64,000 nucleotides of DNA from Borborobacter arsenicus. GTDB lineage: Bacteria; Pseudomonadota; Alphaproteobacteria; Rhizobiales; Rhizobiaceae. This document shows, in pieces, positions 17,529-26,697 of this stretch (position 1 is the first letter of the stretch; each line of letters opens with the position of its first letter). The notes beneath the pieces are model-generated. The model did not search any database, had not been told where the DNA came from, and saw only the letters and a list, made by a program, of their open reading frames with translations. Both the position numbers and the translations under genes were made by a program. The stretch lies in contig NZ_RKST01000007.1 in NCBI RefSeq assembly GCF_003934165.1, positions 1 through 64,000 on the forward strand, written 5' to 3'.

Positions 17529-19028
17529 GTGACTATTGCATCTCAAACGCTGTCGACCGAAGCTGAGCGCAGCGCGCTCATCGAGGAGTCGATCCTTCCG
17601 ACCAACCTTTCGCAACGCCCGATCAGCATGCTCGGCTATGCCTGGATCTGGGTCGGCATTGCCGTCATCATCGCGACTTATTCCCTCGGCGCCACCGGCG
17701 TCGAAGGGGGCATCTCACTGGCCCTTGTGATCTTCACGATCTTTCTGGCCAATGTCGGTATCGGCCTTTTCATGCTTTTGACGGCTGATATCGGCACCGA
17801 GCATGGGCTGCCCTTCGCCGTTTATCTGCGCGCGCCATTCGGCATCCACGGCACCCATCTTCCGGCAGTCTCGCGCGGCCTGGTCGCCTCGATGTGGTTC
17901 GGCATCCAGACCTATCTCGGTGCGCTGGCGCTCAACGGTATAGGCTCGCATTTCCTCGGCTTTGACAATTGGTTCGCCTGGTACGTGGTGTTCGGGGTGA
18001 TCCAAGTGGTGAACACCGCCTATGGCATTAAGGCCATCGAAAAGCTGGCGGCCCTTGCCGCGCCCTGCATCATCGCGATCTCAGTGTGGATGTACTTCAC
18101 CCTCGAAGGTATCGCTCAGACCAAGGGCCTCAACATCTGGAATTTCCACGCAACGGGACAGATGTCGCTGCTTGTCCTGTTCATCGCCAATCTCGGCTTC
18201 TGGTCGACAATGGCGATCGACATTCCCAACCTTACCCGCTTCGTGAAGACCGAGGCTGGCTCAAAGACATTCCTTAAGCGTAACAAGAGCATTTTCGCCG
18301 CCCAGCTTCTCGCCCTGCCGGTCACCCAGGCAATGATTGCGGGCATCGGCGGCGTGTCCTACATCGCCACCGGCAATTGGAACCCGATCGAAGTCATCCA
18401 GACCGAAAGCCAGGGCTTTGCGCTGGTCATGCTGTTGGTACTCGTGGTCCTGGCGCAGTGGTCGACCAACACGGCGGCCAACCTGATCCCCTCGGCGCTG
18501 ACGCTGGTCAATCTGTCGCCACGCTATGTCAACTACAAGACCGGCGTGGCGCTGGCCGGCATCATCGGAACGCTCTGCTTCCCGTGGGAAATCCTCGACA
18601 ATCTGTTCGTCTTCCTCGGCTATTACGGCGCCTTCCTGTCGGCGATTGGCGGCATCATGACAGCCGACTACTACCTGATCCGGCGGCGCCGGGTGAATGT
18701 GCCGGACCTCTATAGCATGACCGGCCAGTTCCGCTATTCGGGCGGCATCAACTGGGCGGGCATGATTGCCTGGCTCGTCGCCGGCGGCATAGCCGCCTAC
18801 TACTCGGACTATGCCTTCCTTATCGGCTTTCCGCTCGGCCTCGTGCTCTATTATGTGCTGATGAAAACGATGGTCTTGCCGAGCAACCCACAAGAAGAGA
18901 TCGAAAGCGGCTATTGCGACCGATTTCTTGCCACGTCCGTTGGCAAAAGCTGGGTCTATTCCGGCGATGGCAGCTTCCAGCGTCTGAGTGTGTCCGAACT
19001 TTCCAGCGCAGAGCGTGAGGACCTGTAG
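17529..19028 (+). CDS. NCS1-family nucleobase/hydantoin/allantoin permease
   Basis: Inner-membrane secondary transporter of 499 residues with about 12 membrane segments, cation symport type. Family blocks include YAWIWVGIAVIIATYSLGA for the first segment, LPFAVYLRAPFGIHG, and the ADYYLIRRRRVNVPDLY region after segment 10. Members carry cytosine, allantoin, uracil or benzyl-hydantoin (Mhp1). The start is set at GTG 17529, which has GGAGGAGAAG directly upstream; a GTG at 17517 would overlap that site. It lies downstream of hyuAB, so hydantoin or N-methylhydantoin uptake is the most economical reading, giving this locus two importers. Confidence 0.87.
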   Translation: MTIASQTLSTEAERSALIEESILPTNLSQRPISMLGYAWIWVGIAVIIATYSLGATGVEGGISLALVIFTIFLANVGIGLFMLLTADIGTEHGLPFAVYLRAPFGIHGTHLPAVSRGLVASMWFGIQTYLGALALNGIGSHFLGFDNWFAWYVVFGVIQVVNTAYGIKAIEKLAALAAPCIIAISVWMYFTLEGIAQTKGLNIWNFHATGQMSLLVLFIANLGFWSTMAIDIPNLTRFVKTEAGSKTFLKRNKSIFAAQLLALPVTQAMIAGIGGVSYIATGNWNPIEVIQTESQGFALVMLLVLVVLAQWSTNTAANLIPSALTLVNLSPRYVNYKTGVALAGIIGTLCFPWEILDNLFVFLGYYGAFLSAIGGIMTADYYLIRRRRVNVPDLYSMTGQFRYSGGINWAGMIAWLVAGGIAAYYSDYAFLIGFPLGLVLYYVLMKTMVLPSNPQEEIESGYCDRFLATSVGKSWVYSGDGSFQRLSVSELSSAEREDL

Positions 19029-19126
19029 GCCGCAAATCCGCAAGATGCGTGGTTGCCGAATCGCTCAGCGTATCCGGCAACCTGATGCCGGTGCTCGATC
19101 AAATTGGGCTCGCCTCAAGCTCCATG

Positions 19127-20479
19127 TCACGAGGCGCGCTTGAAATAGCTCGCCATTTCCTCGGCCGGCACCATGCTGCCGCCAGTAAGCCACAGGAGAT
19201 GGGTTGCGGCCGCAAGCTTCTGCCCATCCAGCCCCATGCGAGTGAGATAGGCTTCATTCGTCAGCACCCGCCCCGGCCCTTGCCCGCCGGCGATAGCCGA
19301 AGGCTCAAGCTCGACGCCCTCGCTGTCGCGCAGGATCGAAAGCAGGTCCAGCAGCTCCTGGTCCTGGACCGTGACATAGCCATCGACCAGCCTTTGCACG
19401 GCGCGCCCGATGAAGCTGGAGGCGCGGCCGACGGCAAGGCCATCGGCGATCGTCCGGTTGGGGATGCCGAAATCCTGGACACTGATCTCATCATGCCGGC
19501 CGGTATAGACGCCAAGCAGCATACAGGGTGACTGGGTCGGCTCGACGAAGACGCAATGCACATGGTCGCCGAACAAAAGCTTCAGCCCGAAGGCGACCCC
19601 GCCCGGGCCGCCGCCGACGCCGCAAGGCAGATAGACGAAGAGCGGGTGGTCTTCGTCCACGACGATCCCCTGCTTTGCCAGTTGGGGCTTGAGGCGTAGC
19701 GCCGCGACGGCGTAGCCGAGGAAGAGATCTCTTGAATGTTCGTCATCGACGAAGTGGCAGGTCGGATCGGCTTCTGCGTCCTTGCGCCCTTGAGCGACCG
19801 CGGCGCTGTAGTCGCCCGCATGCTCCACGACCTCGACGCCGCATTCGCGCAGCTTTTCCTTTTTCCAGCGCCGCGCATCGGCCGACATATGCACCGTGGT
19901 GCGGAAGCCGATGCGGGCGCTCATGATGCCGATCGACAGGCCGAGATTGCCGGTCGAACCGACCATGACGCTGTAGCCTGAGAAGAATTTTCGCGCGTCG
20001 TCACTGTCGAGTTGGCTGTAATCGTCGCCTTCGCGGATCAACCCCTCGGCAAGCGCAAGCGTTTCGGCACGCTTCAGCACCTCATAGATGCCGCCACGTG
20101 CCTTGATTGAGCCGGAGATCGGAAGATGGCTGTCTTTTTTGAGGAACAGCCGTCCGCGCGGCATAAAGCCGTGGTGCTGTCCCAGCGCCCCGAAGAAGGA
20201 AGGTGTCTCGACGGTTTCGGACTCGATTATTCCGCCGGCTGCTGCCAGTTCGGGGAAATAGCGGACGAGCAGGGGCGCGAAACGCTGCAGCCTATGGCTG
20301 GCATCCTCGATATCCGCCATGCCGAGGCCGACATCGCAGAGCGCCTCGTCGGCCGGGGCAATGCCCGGATTGAACCAGGCGGTTTCCTTGAGCGCGATCA
20401 GGTCTTCAAGAAGCGGGAATTCGGCCACCCAGCCTTCGATCGGCTTTCCCAGCACGGAGTGCGAAGATGCAGCAATCAT
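19127..20479 (-). CDS. dsdA: D-serine ammonia-lyase (D-serine dehydratase)
   Basis: PLP-dependent cytoplasmic enzyme of 450 residues converting D-serine to pyruvate and ammonia. The Schiff-base lysine is Lys126 in [10 protein letters not shown], the phosphate-binding glycine loop is [11 protein letters not shown], and [10 protein letters not shown] is the family's C-terminal cofactor-binding stretch. The start at 20479 follows GGGAGGCCGCC. It sits 66 bases downstream of a serine hydroxymethyltransferase paralogue on the same strand and beyond the Aap amino-acid importer, so the group appears devoted to D-serine or related hydroxymethyl amino acids. Clear family match over the full length. Confidence 0.93.
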   Translation of the reverse strand: MIAASSHSVLGKPIEGWVAEFPLLEDLIALKETAWFNPGIAPADEALCDVGLGMADIEDASHRLQRFAPLLVRYFPELAAAGGIIESETVETPSFFGALGQHHGFMPRGRLFLKKDSHLPISGSIKARGGIYEVLKRAETLALAEGLIREGDDYSQLDSDDARKFFSGYSVMVGSTGNLGLSIGIMSARIGFRTTVHMSADARRWKKEKLRECGVEVVEHAGDYSAAVAQGRKDAEADPTCHFVDDEHSRDLFLGYAVAALRLKPQLAKQGIVVDEDHPLFVYLPCGVGGGPGGVAFGLKLLFGDHVHCVFVEPTQSPCMLLGVYTGRHDEISVQDFGIPNRTIADGLAVGRASSFIGRAVQRLVDGYVTVQDQELLDLLSILRDSEGVELEPSAIAGGQGPGRVLTNEAYLTRMGLDGQKLAAATHLLWLTGGSMVPAEEMASYFKRAS

Positions 20480-20499
20480 TGGCGGCCTCCCAATTGAAG

Positions 20500-20519
20500 G
20501 GGGCCGCCGCAGCGGCCCC
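20500..20519 (-). terminator. Strong hairpin between hydroxymethyltransferase and dsdA genes
   Basis: GGGGCCGC (20500-20507) pairs perfectly with GCGGCCCC (20512-20519) around a 4-base loop, in the 66-base gap. There is no T-run on the transcribed side, so it more likely stabilises the upstream message or attenuates than terminates outright. Confidence 0.45.
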
Positions 20520-20545
20520 GAGCATGTTCATTACACCAGAAAGTG

Positions 20546-21805
20546 TCAGTAGATCGGGTATTTCCGGCACAAATCCAGCACCTCGCCACGAACCGCCGTG
20601 ATCGTCGCTTCGTCGCTATGGTTGCGGATGACCCGCTCGATCCAGCGCGCGATGGTCTGGAATTCGGCCGTGCCGAAGCCGCGAGCCGTGCCGGCATTGC
20701 TCGACAGGCGCAGGCCCGAGGGCGCTTCCGGCGGCCGTGTATCGAAGGGGATCTGGTTCTTGTTGACCGCCAGCCCGGCATGTTCGAGCGCCTTGGCGAC
20801 GATTTCGCCGGTGACGTTGTGGGCAGCCAGATCGACCAGCATCAGGCCGGTGTCGGTGCCGCCGCCGACGATGCGCACATCGGCTTCGCTCAAGCCCTTG
20901 GCAAGCGCCTGGGCATTGTCGAGAACGGCCTGGTTATAGACCTTGAACTCCGGCTTCAGCGCTTCGCCGAGCGACGCGGCCTTGCCAGCCACGATGTGCA
21001 GCATCACCGACCCCTGTACGCCGGGGAAGATGCCGAAATTGATCTTCTTGCTGAGCGCCTCGTCGTTCCACAGCGCCAGTCCGCCACGTGCGCCGCGCAG
21101 CGACTTGTAGGTCGTCGTGGTGACGACATGGGCGTGCGGGAAGGGGTGGGGATGCAGGCCGGTTGCGACTAGGCCGGCGAAATGGGCCATGTCGACCATC
21201 AGATAGGCACCCACCTCGTCGGCGATCTTGCGCAAGGTTTCAAAGTTGATGGTGCGGGCATAGGCCGAACCGCCGGCAATAATCATCTTCGGCTGGTTCT
21301 TGAGCGCGAGATCGCGGATCTCGTCATAGTCGAGCAACTCGGTCTCACGGTTCACGCCGTAATTGACGATTCTGTAGTCGCGGCCGGTCAGCGTTGCCGG
21401 GTGGCCGTGGCTTATATGGCCGCCAGCAGCGGTATTCATCGACAGGATGGTGTCGCCCACCTTCAACAAGCCGAGGAACACGCCGGCATTGGCGTTGGAG
21501 CCGGAATGCGGCTGCGCATTGGCGAAACGGCAGCCGAACAGTTCGCAGGCGCGCTTGACGGCGAGCGACTCGATCGCGTCAGCGAATTCGGCACCGCCAT
21601 AATACCGCGCATAGGGCAGGCCCTCGACGGTCTTGTTGGTCATCACCGAACCCTGCGCCTCCAGCACCAGGCGGGAGACGATGTTTTCCGAGGCGATCAG
21701 CTCGATGCCGTCCTGCTGTCTTTTCAGTTCACCCTTGATCGCGCTCTCAAGTTCGGGATCGCTCTCGAGGCCGGCTGTGAAATAGCCCTCATTGAGGTAG
21801 GACAT
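20546..21805 (-). CDS. Serine hydroxymethyltransferase paralogue with altered active-site motifs
   Basis: PLP enzyme of 419 residues, full length for SHMT; the family transfers a hydroxymethyl group between serine and tetrahydrofolate. Conserved features: Glu61 in VEGLPYARYYGG, the YYGG pair, and the cofactor lysine Lys234. Two positions depart from housekeeping GlyA. The His before the PLP lysine (TTTTHK) is Tyr233 (TTTTYKSLRG), and the Tyr of NKYAEGYPG is Thr59 (NKTVEGLPY). The start at 21805 follows AGAGGAAC. It shares a strand and probably a transcript with dsdA. A specialised enzyme, for example for 2-methylserine (which yields D-alanine) or D-serine, fits as well as a plain GlyA. The family is certain; the substrate is open. 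Confidence 0.8.
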   Translation of the reverse strand: MSYLNEGYFTAGLESDPELESAIKGELKRQQDGIELIASENIVSRLVLEAQGSVMTNKTVEGLPYARYYGGAEFADAIESLAVKRACELFGCRFANAQPHSGSNANAGVFLGLLKVGDTILSMNTAAGGHISHGHPATLTGRDYRIVNYGVNRETELLDYDEIRDLALKNQPKMIIAGGSAYARTINFETLRKIADEVGAYLMVDMAHFAGLVATGLHPHPFPHAHVVTTTTYKSLRGARGGLALWNDEALSKKINFGIFPGVQGSVMLHIVAGKAASLGEALKPEFKVYNQAVLDNAQALAKGLSEADVRIVGGGTDTGLMLVDLAAHNVTGEIVAKALEHAGLAVNKNQIPFDTRPPEAPSGLRLSSNAGTARGFGTAEFQTIARWIERVIRNHSDEATITAVRGEVLDLCRKYPIY

Positions 21806-22158
21806 CTTGAAGTTCCTCTGGTTCAAATGGCGACAGAAAGCCCGCATTTTGTTCGCGGGAATGCGTTTATTCGAGCGACCCGGACGCGCCGAAACCGAAA
21901 ATGCCGTGCCGGCGCGGTCCGAAACCGGTAGCGTTGACCGGGACGTTAAGTAGCAGGATTAATTATGTCTACTTAATTGTTCTTCACAGACACATTAGGA
22001 TAAATGGCCTATTGATTTCTCGCGCACGGGCGCATGGCCGTGTCATTTCCCTGTTCGGATAACTCTTACCCGGACGCCGAAGGCTCGTGATTTCAAGGAT
22101 GTGGCAGAAAATAAGCCGCCGCGGTATCGGGACGGCTCCCGCGCCGATACTGCGCGTA
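21806..22158 (-). promoter_or_regulatory. Upstream region of the hydroxymethyltransferase: operator and structured leader
   Basis: This 353-base gap has no gene. TTAAGTAG (21946-21953) and CTACTTAA (21969-21976) form a perfect inverted repeat with a 15-base spacer containing GATTAAT; ACTTAATT and GATTAAT both recur upstream of aapJ. Downstream toward the gene lie three hairpins: CCGGT/ACCGG (21925-21941), CGCGCCG/CGGCGCG (21885-21916) and CCCGC/GCGGG (21841-21859). This suggests a LysR-type operator followed by a folded leader of about 130 bases. I could not match the leader to a known riboswitch. Confidence 0.5.
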
Positions 22159-22917
22159 TCAGTGCTTCAGCACGCGTGACAGGAACGTCCTGGTCCGCTC
22201 GTTCTGCGGCGCATCGAATATCTGTGCCGGCTTGGCGACCTCCAATATGGCACCCTGGTCGATATAGACCACGCGGTCGGCGACCTCACGGGCAAAGCCC
22301 ATTTCATGGGTAACGATCATCATCGTCATGCCTTCGGCGGCAAGTTCGCGCATGACGTCCAGCACCTCGCCGACCATTTCCGGGTCGAGCGCCGATGTCG
22401 GCTCGTCGAACAGCATGATATGCGGCTCCATCGCCAATGCGCGGGCGATCGCCACGCGCTGCTGCTGGCCGCCGGAGAGCTGTGCCGGATATTTGGCCGC
22501 ATGTGCCTTCAGGCCGACGCGATCGAGCAGCCGCAGCGCATTGGCCTCGGCCTCCGCCTTCGACTTGCGGCGCACCCGCATGGGCGCCAGCGAGATGTTT
22601 TCCAGAACAGTCTTGTGTGGGAAGAGGTTGAATTGCTGGAAGACCATGCCGACACCCTTGCGGATGGCGGCAAGCTCCTTTTCACCACCGATCTTGCGGT
22701 CTTCTTCGCGCGGCATCTGGTAGCCGTCCACCGTGATCTCGCCCTGCTGGTAAACTTCCAGCCCGTTCACGCAGCGGATGAGGGTCGACTTGCCCGATCC
22801 GCTGGGGCCGATGACCACCATGACCTCGCCCTTTTCGACCGACAGGTCGACGTCCTTGAGAACCTGCAGGCTGCCATAGAACTTGTTCACGCCGGTCATC
22901 TCGACGATCGTGCTCAT
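22159..22917 (-). CDS. aapP: General L-amino-acid ABC transporter ATPase
   Basis: ATPase of 252 residues for the AapJQMP importer. Walker [11 protein letters not shown]-loop [12 protein letters not shown], signature LSGGQQQR, Walker [10 protein letters not shown] and switch His in IVTHEMGF are all present. The start at 22917 ([15 protein letters not shown]) follows CGGAGCAATGAA. It is the last gene of the operon, 31 bases after aapM. Rhizobial Aap transports a broad range of L-amino acids; close relatives (BztABCD) handle Glu, Gln, Asp and Asn. Confidence 0.9.
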   Translation of the reverse strand: MSTIVEMTGVNKFYGSLQVLKDVDLSVEKGEVMVVIGPSGSGKSTLIRCVNGLEVYQQGEITVDGYQMPREEDRKIGGEKELAAIRKGVGMVFQQFNLFPHKTVLENISLAPMRVRRKSKAEAEANALRLLDRVGLKAHAAKYPAQLSGGQQQRVAIARALAMEPHIMLFDEPTSALDPEMVGEVLDVMRELAAEGMTMMIVTHEMGFAREVADRVVYIDQGAILEVAKPAQIFDAPQNERTRTFLSRVLKH

Positions 22918-22948
22918 TTCATTGCTCCGTCGAAAGTGTGGACCATAC

Positions 22949-24079
22949 TCACCGGGCGCCCTTTGCCAGATGCAGTTCGAGCTTGCGCGCTGCAAAGGTG
23001 ATCAGCGATCCGATCAGGAAGTATGTCACGAAGAGGAAGATGTAGATTTCATAGGTGCGGTCGCTGTACTGCGGATTGGCCAGCACCATCTGGCCGGCAC
23101 GCAGGAAATCCGTCAGGCCGATGATGAACACCAGCGGCGCAGCATTGAAGACGTCGAGCACATTACCCACCAGCGGCGGCACTACGACGCGCAGGGATTG
23201 CGGCAGCACGATATAACGGTTGACGTCAAGCTCGCTCATGCCGAGCGAGCGGGCGGCTTCCACCTGGCCCTTCGGCACCGCCTGCAAGCCGCTGCGGACA
23301 TATTCGGCGACATAGGCGGAGAAGAAGATGGTGAAGCCGGCCATGCCGCGCAGAACGTCCGGGACCGAATATTGCGGGGCCAGCACCGGCAGCACGATCC
23401 ATACGCAATACACCACCAGGATCAGCGGAACCGAGCGCATGGTCTCGATATAGGCAGTGCAGAACATGCGCACGCTTGCCAGCTGGCTGCGGCGGCCGAA
23501 GGCCAGCAATATGCCGAGCGGCAGCGACAGCACGGCTGTCACCATCGTGATCAGCACGCTGAGCATGAGGCCGCCCCACAGGCCGATGCCGGGAGGCGAG
23601 AGCAGCGCAAAGACCGCAATCAGCCCCAGCGTCCAGGCCGGCACCAGGAAGCGCCGCAAATTCTCCCAGCGAGAGGTTGCAAACCAGCCTGCCAGGGCAA
23701 GTGCGGCGGCCGCGACGATCAGCAACGCCGATGTCGGCTCGCTATAGACCGCGACCAGCGCGATTGCGGCGACCACCAGGCAATAGCCCAGTGCCAGCAC
23801 GCGATGGAGAAAGAACACGCAGCCCAGCGTAGCCCCGAACAGCAGGCCGAAGATGAGCAGTGTTCCCCACGCCCGCCAGATCTGATCGGCAGGGTATATG
23901 CCGACCAGAAGCACGCGGATGCTTTCGGGAATGATGCCCCATTGCGCGCCCTGGAACACCCAGGACCCGCCGGAATACAAGGCCCACGCGCAAAGCGGGA
24001 TGACGACCAGGGAAAGGACCGCATCGAGCGGCTTGGCGAACAGGTTGCGGTGGGACCAGCGTATGGTCGAGGCGATCAT
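22949..24079 (-). CDS. aapM: General L-amino-acid ABC transporter permease M
   Basis: Inner-membrane permease of 376 residues. The ATG at 24079 overlaps the aapQ stop codon in an ATGA arrangement, which fixes the start; the open frame continues upstream only as read-through of aapQ in another frame. A long N-terminal region with extra membrane segments (from about residue 20 to 150) precedes the transport core, as in AapM. The core carries [14 protein letters not shown] and the EAA loop [20 protein letters not shown]. It pairs with AapQ. Confidence 0.88.
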   Translation of the reverse strand: MIASTIRWSHRNLFAKPLDAVLSLVVIPLCAWALYSGGSWVFQGAQWGIIPESIRVLLVGIYPADQIWRAWGTLLIFGLLFGATLGCVFFLHRVLALGYCLVVAAIALVAVYSEPTSALLIVAAAALALAGWFATSRWENLRRFLVPAWTLGLIAVFALLSPPGIGLWGGLMLSVLITMVTAVLSLPLGILLAFGRRSQLASVRMFCTAYIETMRSVPLILVVYCVWIVLPVLAPQYSVPDVLRGMAGFTIFFSAYVAEYVRSGLQAVPKGQVEAARSLGMSELDVNRYIVLPQSLRVVVPPLVGNVLDVFNAAPLVFIIGLTDFLRAGQMVLANPQYSDRTYEIYIFLFVTYFLIGSLITFAARKLELHLAKGAR

Positions 24080-25284
24080 CGGCTTGTCCCCATTGCCAGA
24101 CGCGAATTGGCGAAGTTCACCACGGCGCTGATGATCCAGCTCAGCAGCAGATAGGCGACCATGACGATGACGATGCCTTCGAGTGTGCGTCCTGTCTGGT
24201 TGGCGATGGTGCCGTAAATGTTGAACAGTTCCGGAAAGCCGATGGCGATGCCGAGGGCGGTGTTCTTCGACAGGTTGATATACTGATTGCCAAGCGAGGG
24301 CAGCACCACACGGAACACCTGCGGCAGGATGATATCGCTCAGCGTATCGCGCCGGTTGAGCCCGAGCGCGGCCGCGGCCTCCCACTGGCCCCTGTTCACC
24401 GCTTCGATCGCGCCACGCACGATCTCGGCGATATAGGAGGCGCTGTTGACCACGATGGCCAGAAGCAGGGCAGCCATTTCCGGGCTGATGGCAATGCCAC
24501 CCGAAGCCCTGAACCTGTTGGCGACCGGATAGTCGAGCACGAAGGGGAAACCGAGGCCGATGGCGAGCGCAAGGGCAGCGAACGCAGCCACGAGCGCAAG
24601 AATCCGCAGCTTCGCACTCACGAAAAGGGCGGTAAATACGAGTGCGATACCGACACTTGCCGCGACCGCCGAAGGTATCGTGGCGCCTTCCGCGAGAACC
24701 GGCCAGGGCAGATAGGTGCCCTGTTGGCTGATGATGAAGCCGCCATAGAGCTTGGCGGCCGCGGCCAGCGGCGGGAATTGCAGGACGACGGCGAAGTACC
24801 AGAAGACGAGCTGGATCAGGAGCGGCGTGTTGCGCACGAACTCGATCACGCCAAAGGAAATCTGGCGGACAAGCCAGTTCGTGGACAGGCGGCCGACACC
24901 GAGCATGACGCCCAGGATCGTGCTGAATATGATGCCGAGAACCGCAACCTTGATCGTATTGAACAGGCCGGTGATCAGGGCCTGCGCGTTGGAATCAGCT
25001 GCCGTGAAGTCGGTAAGGTTCGGCAGCGAGCCGCTCCAGCTGAATGTCTTGCCTTCGCTGATGTCGAAGCCGGCGGCCTGCCAGAGATAGTCGAAGCTGA
25101 AACTGATGCCATGCCGGGCAAGGCCGTTGCGCACCGCAAGCGCGAAGGCGATCAAGATGCCAACCATCGCGACGATGATGGCGATCTGCAGGAGATCGTG
25201 CTTGATCCGTTTCTTGCGCCGGCTCCAGGCCGACGCCTTCAGGTCGAACCGTGGCTGGGGTCCGGTCTGTTGCTGAACTGTCAT
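24076..25284 (-). CDS. aapQ: General L-amino-acid ABC transporter permease Q
   Basis: Inner-membrane permease of 402 residues. The N-terminal part has a membrane segment at about 30-50 (LLQIAIIVAMVGILIAFALA) and the FSFDYLWQAAGFDISEG periplasmic loop typical of AapQ/BztB. The core shows FVRNTPLLIQLVFWYF and the EAA loop EAAAALGLNRRDTLSDIILP. It starts 113 bases after aapJ; the gap carries a strong hairpin. It forms the membrane heterodimer with AapM. Confidence 0.9.
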   Translation of the reverse strand: MTVQQQTGPQPRFDLKASAWSRRKKRIKHDLLQIAIIVAMVGILIAFALAVRNGLARHGISFSFDYLWQAAGFDISEGKTFSWSGSLPNLTDFTAADSNAQALITGLFNTIKVAVLGIIFSTILGVMLGVGRLSTNWLVRQISFGVIEFVRNTPLLIQLVFWYFAVVLQFPPLAAAAKLYGGFIISQQGTYLPWPVLAEGATIPSAVAASVGIALVFTALFVSAKLRILALVAAFAALALAIGLGFPFVLDYPVANRFRASGGIAISPEMAALLLAIVVNSASYIAEIVRGAIEAVNRGQWEAAAALGLNRRDTLSDIILPQVFRVVLPSLGNQYINLSKNTALGIAIGFPELFNIYGTIANQTGRTLEGIVIVMVAYLLLSWIISAVVNFANSRLAMGTSR

Positions 25285-25348
25285 CGTGTGTTCCGCAGAA
25301 AACGGCTGGTCGACATTTTATGCCTCATTCGACCGCCGATAAAGGAAA

Positions 25349-25371
25349 GTCCGGCGGCATAGCCGCCGGAC
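25349..25371 (-). terminator. Hairpin between aapJ and aapQ
   Basis: GTCCGGCGGC (25349-25358) pairs perfectly over 10 bases with GCCGCCGGAC (25362-25371) around a 3-base loop, just after the aapJ stop. On the transcribed strand it is followed by TTTCCTTTAT. It is likely to protect the aapJ message or to cause partial termination, so that the binding protein exceeds the permeases. Confidence 0.6.
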
Positions 25372-25396
25372 AGTGGCATGCGGTCAAAGCATGCAA

Positions 25397-26428
25397 TTAG
25401 TTCCAAAGCGGCGAGTAGATGGCACCGCCTTCGGTCCACAGGGCGTTCGGGGTGCCCTTGCGCTCCAGATACATGGTGGTGTCCGGTCCGAGATTGCGCT
25501 CATAGATCTCGCCGTAATTGCCGACGGCGCGAACCGCCTGCTGGATGAAGTCGTCGGGCAGGCCGAAGTCCTTGCCGAAGCCGCCATTGACGCCGAGCAG
25601 CTTCTGGAAGAACGGATCGTCGCTCTTCATCAGCTCATCGAGCTTTGCCATGGTGACACCGGATTCCTCAGCCTGGAACAGACCGTAGGTGATCCAGCGC
25701 AGGGCATTGCGCCATTTGGAATCATTGGCCACCACGAAGCCGGCGAAGGGCGACTTGTCGAGCGTATCAGGCAGGATGACGTAGTCGGATGGGTTGGGCG
25801 AATTGCCGGCCCAGGCGGCAAGCGCCGACTTGTCCGTGCTCATGGCGTCGCAGCGGCCCGAGCCGAGTGCCGCGAACAGCTTTTCCAGGTTTTCATAGGT
25901 GAGGACCTTGGAGGTGGTCCAGCCCTTGGCCTTGAAGGCGCTCGCCAGAACCGTTTCGGTCACCGACCCTTGCGTGGTGCAGAAAGTGGCGCCGTCCAGT
26001 TCGTCCAGCGACTTTACGCCGATCTCGGACTTAACCATGATGCCGGTGCCGTCATAGAAATTGATCGGCAGGAAATCGACGGAAATGGCGGATTCGCGTG
26101 CCGGCTTGAGTGTGGTGTGGGCGAAGACGACGTCCACCTGGTTGGTGAGCACGGCATCGAAGCGGCTCTTGTCGGTGACGGTGACGAACTTCACCTTGGT
26201 TGCGTCGCCAAGCACCGCAGCGGCGACGGCCTTGCAGAAATCGACGTCGAGACCTTCCAACTGGCCGGTCTTGGTGTTGAGATAGCCGAAGCCCGGCGCG
26301 GTGTTGTCGGTGCCGCAATGCAGCACCCCGCGTTCCTTGACGGTGTCCAGGACGGAGGCGGAGGCCGGGTTCATGGACAGGCCGATGGTCGCGAAGACGC
26401 CGGCTGCCAAAAGTTTGCCCAATGACAT
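25397..26428 (-). CDS. aapJ: General L-amino-acid ABC transporter binding protein
   Basis: Periplasmic binding protein of 343 residues, the usual AapJ length. A signal peptide covers about residues 1-24 (MSLGKLLAAGVFATIGLSM, cleavage near ASAS). The mature part begins VLDTVKERGVLHCGTDNTAP; GFGYLNTKTGQLEGLDVDFC and DVVFAHTTLKPARES are family hallmarks. The start at 26428 follows AAGGGGAATGAA. First gene of the aapJQMP operon, divergent from a LysR regulator. In this setting it probably supplies serine or related amino acids to the enzymes at 19127-21805, though the family is broad-specificity. Confidence 0.92.
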   Translation of the reverse strand: MSLGKLLAAGVFATIGLSMNPASASVLDTVKERGVLHCGTDNTAPGFGYLNTKTGQLEGLDVDFCKAVAAAVLGDATKVKFVTVTDKSRFDAVLTNQVDVVFAHTTLKPARESAISVDFLPINFYDGTGIMVKSEIGVKSLDELDGATFCTTQGSVTETVLASAFKAKGWTTSKVLTYENLEKLFAALGSGRCDAMSTDKSALAAWAGNSPNPSDYVILPDTLDKSPFAGFVVANDSKWRNALRWITYGLFQAEESGVTMAKLDELMKSDDPFFQKLLGVNGGFGKDFGLPDDFIQQAVRAVGNYGEIYERNLGPDTTMYLERKGTPNALWTEGGAIYSPLWN

Positions 26429-26697
26429 TTCATTCCCCTTACTTTGATACCAATACTGTAATGCCCGACTTGAAATGGAGTCGGCCGGATTTGCAGGCAT
26501 GGCGGTTTGCCGTTCCGCCGGGAAGTCTCAGGCGCGGTCCTAAACCACGAACACGAGGGGCCGCGCAAGCCCGCCGATCATGACCGGTCCCTTCAGCCAA
26601 TCAGACGCTAGGGGGTGTTTTTCATAAGGTCCACTTAATTTTCCTTGATTAATATGTAAGTAAATATAAACAGTGGCTGACCAACCGGAACCGATCG
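26429..26697. promoter_or_regulatory. Divergent aapJ-lysR control region with candidate operator
   Basis: The 269-base spacer between aapJ and the LysR gene becomes AT-rich near the regulator. ACTTA (26633-26637) and TAAGT (26657-26661) form a widely spaced inverted repeat, and ACTTAATT (26633-26640) and GATTAAT (26647-26653) are both found at 14-base spacing, as also (in the opposite order) upstream of the hydroxymethyltransferase gene at 21957-21978. This fits a LysR-type binding region serving both operons. Confidence 0.55.

Noticed and set aside
21806-21960. THF-II, glycine or SAM riboswitch before the hydroxymethyltransferase gene
   Set aside because: The conserved bases of these classes as I know them are not present; only generic hairpins remain, so no class is called.
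22883-24154. A 423-codon plus-strand open frame over aapP/aapM
   Set aside because: It is charged, repetitive His/Gln/Arg-rich translation opposite well-supported membrane protein genes; a shadow frame.
24080-24385. Upstream extension of the aapM reading frame
   Set aside because: It overlaps aapQ in another frame and is Arg/His-rich; the ATGA overlap at 24079 is the natural start.
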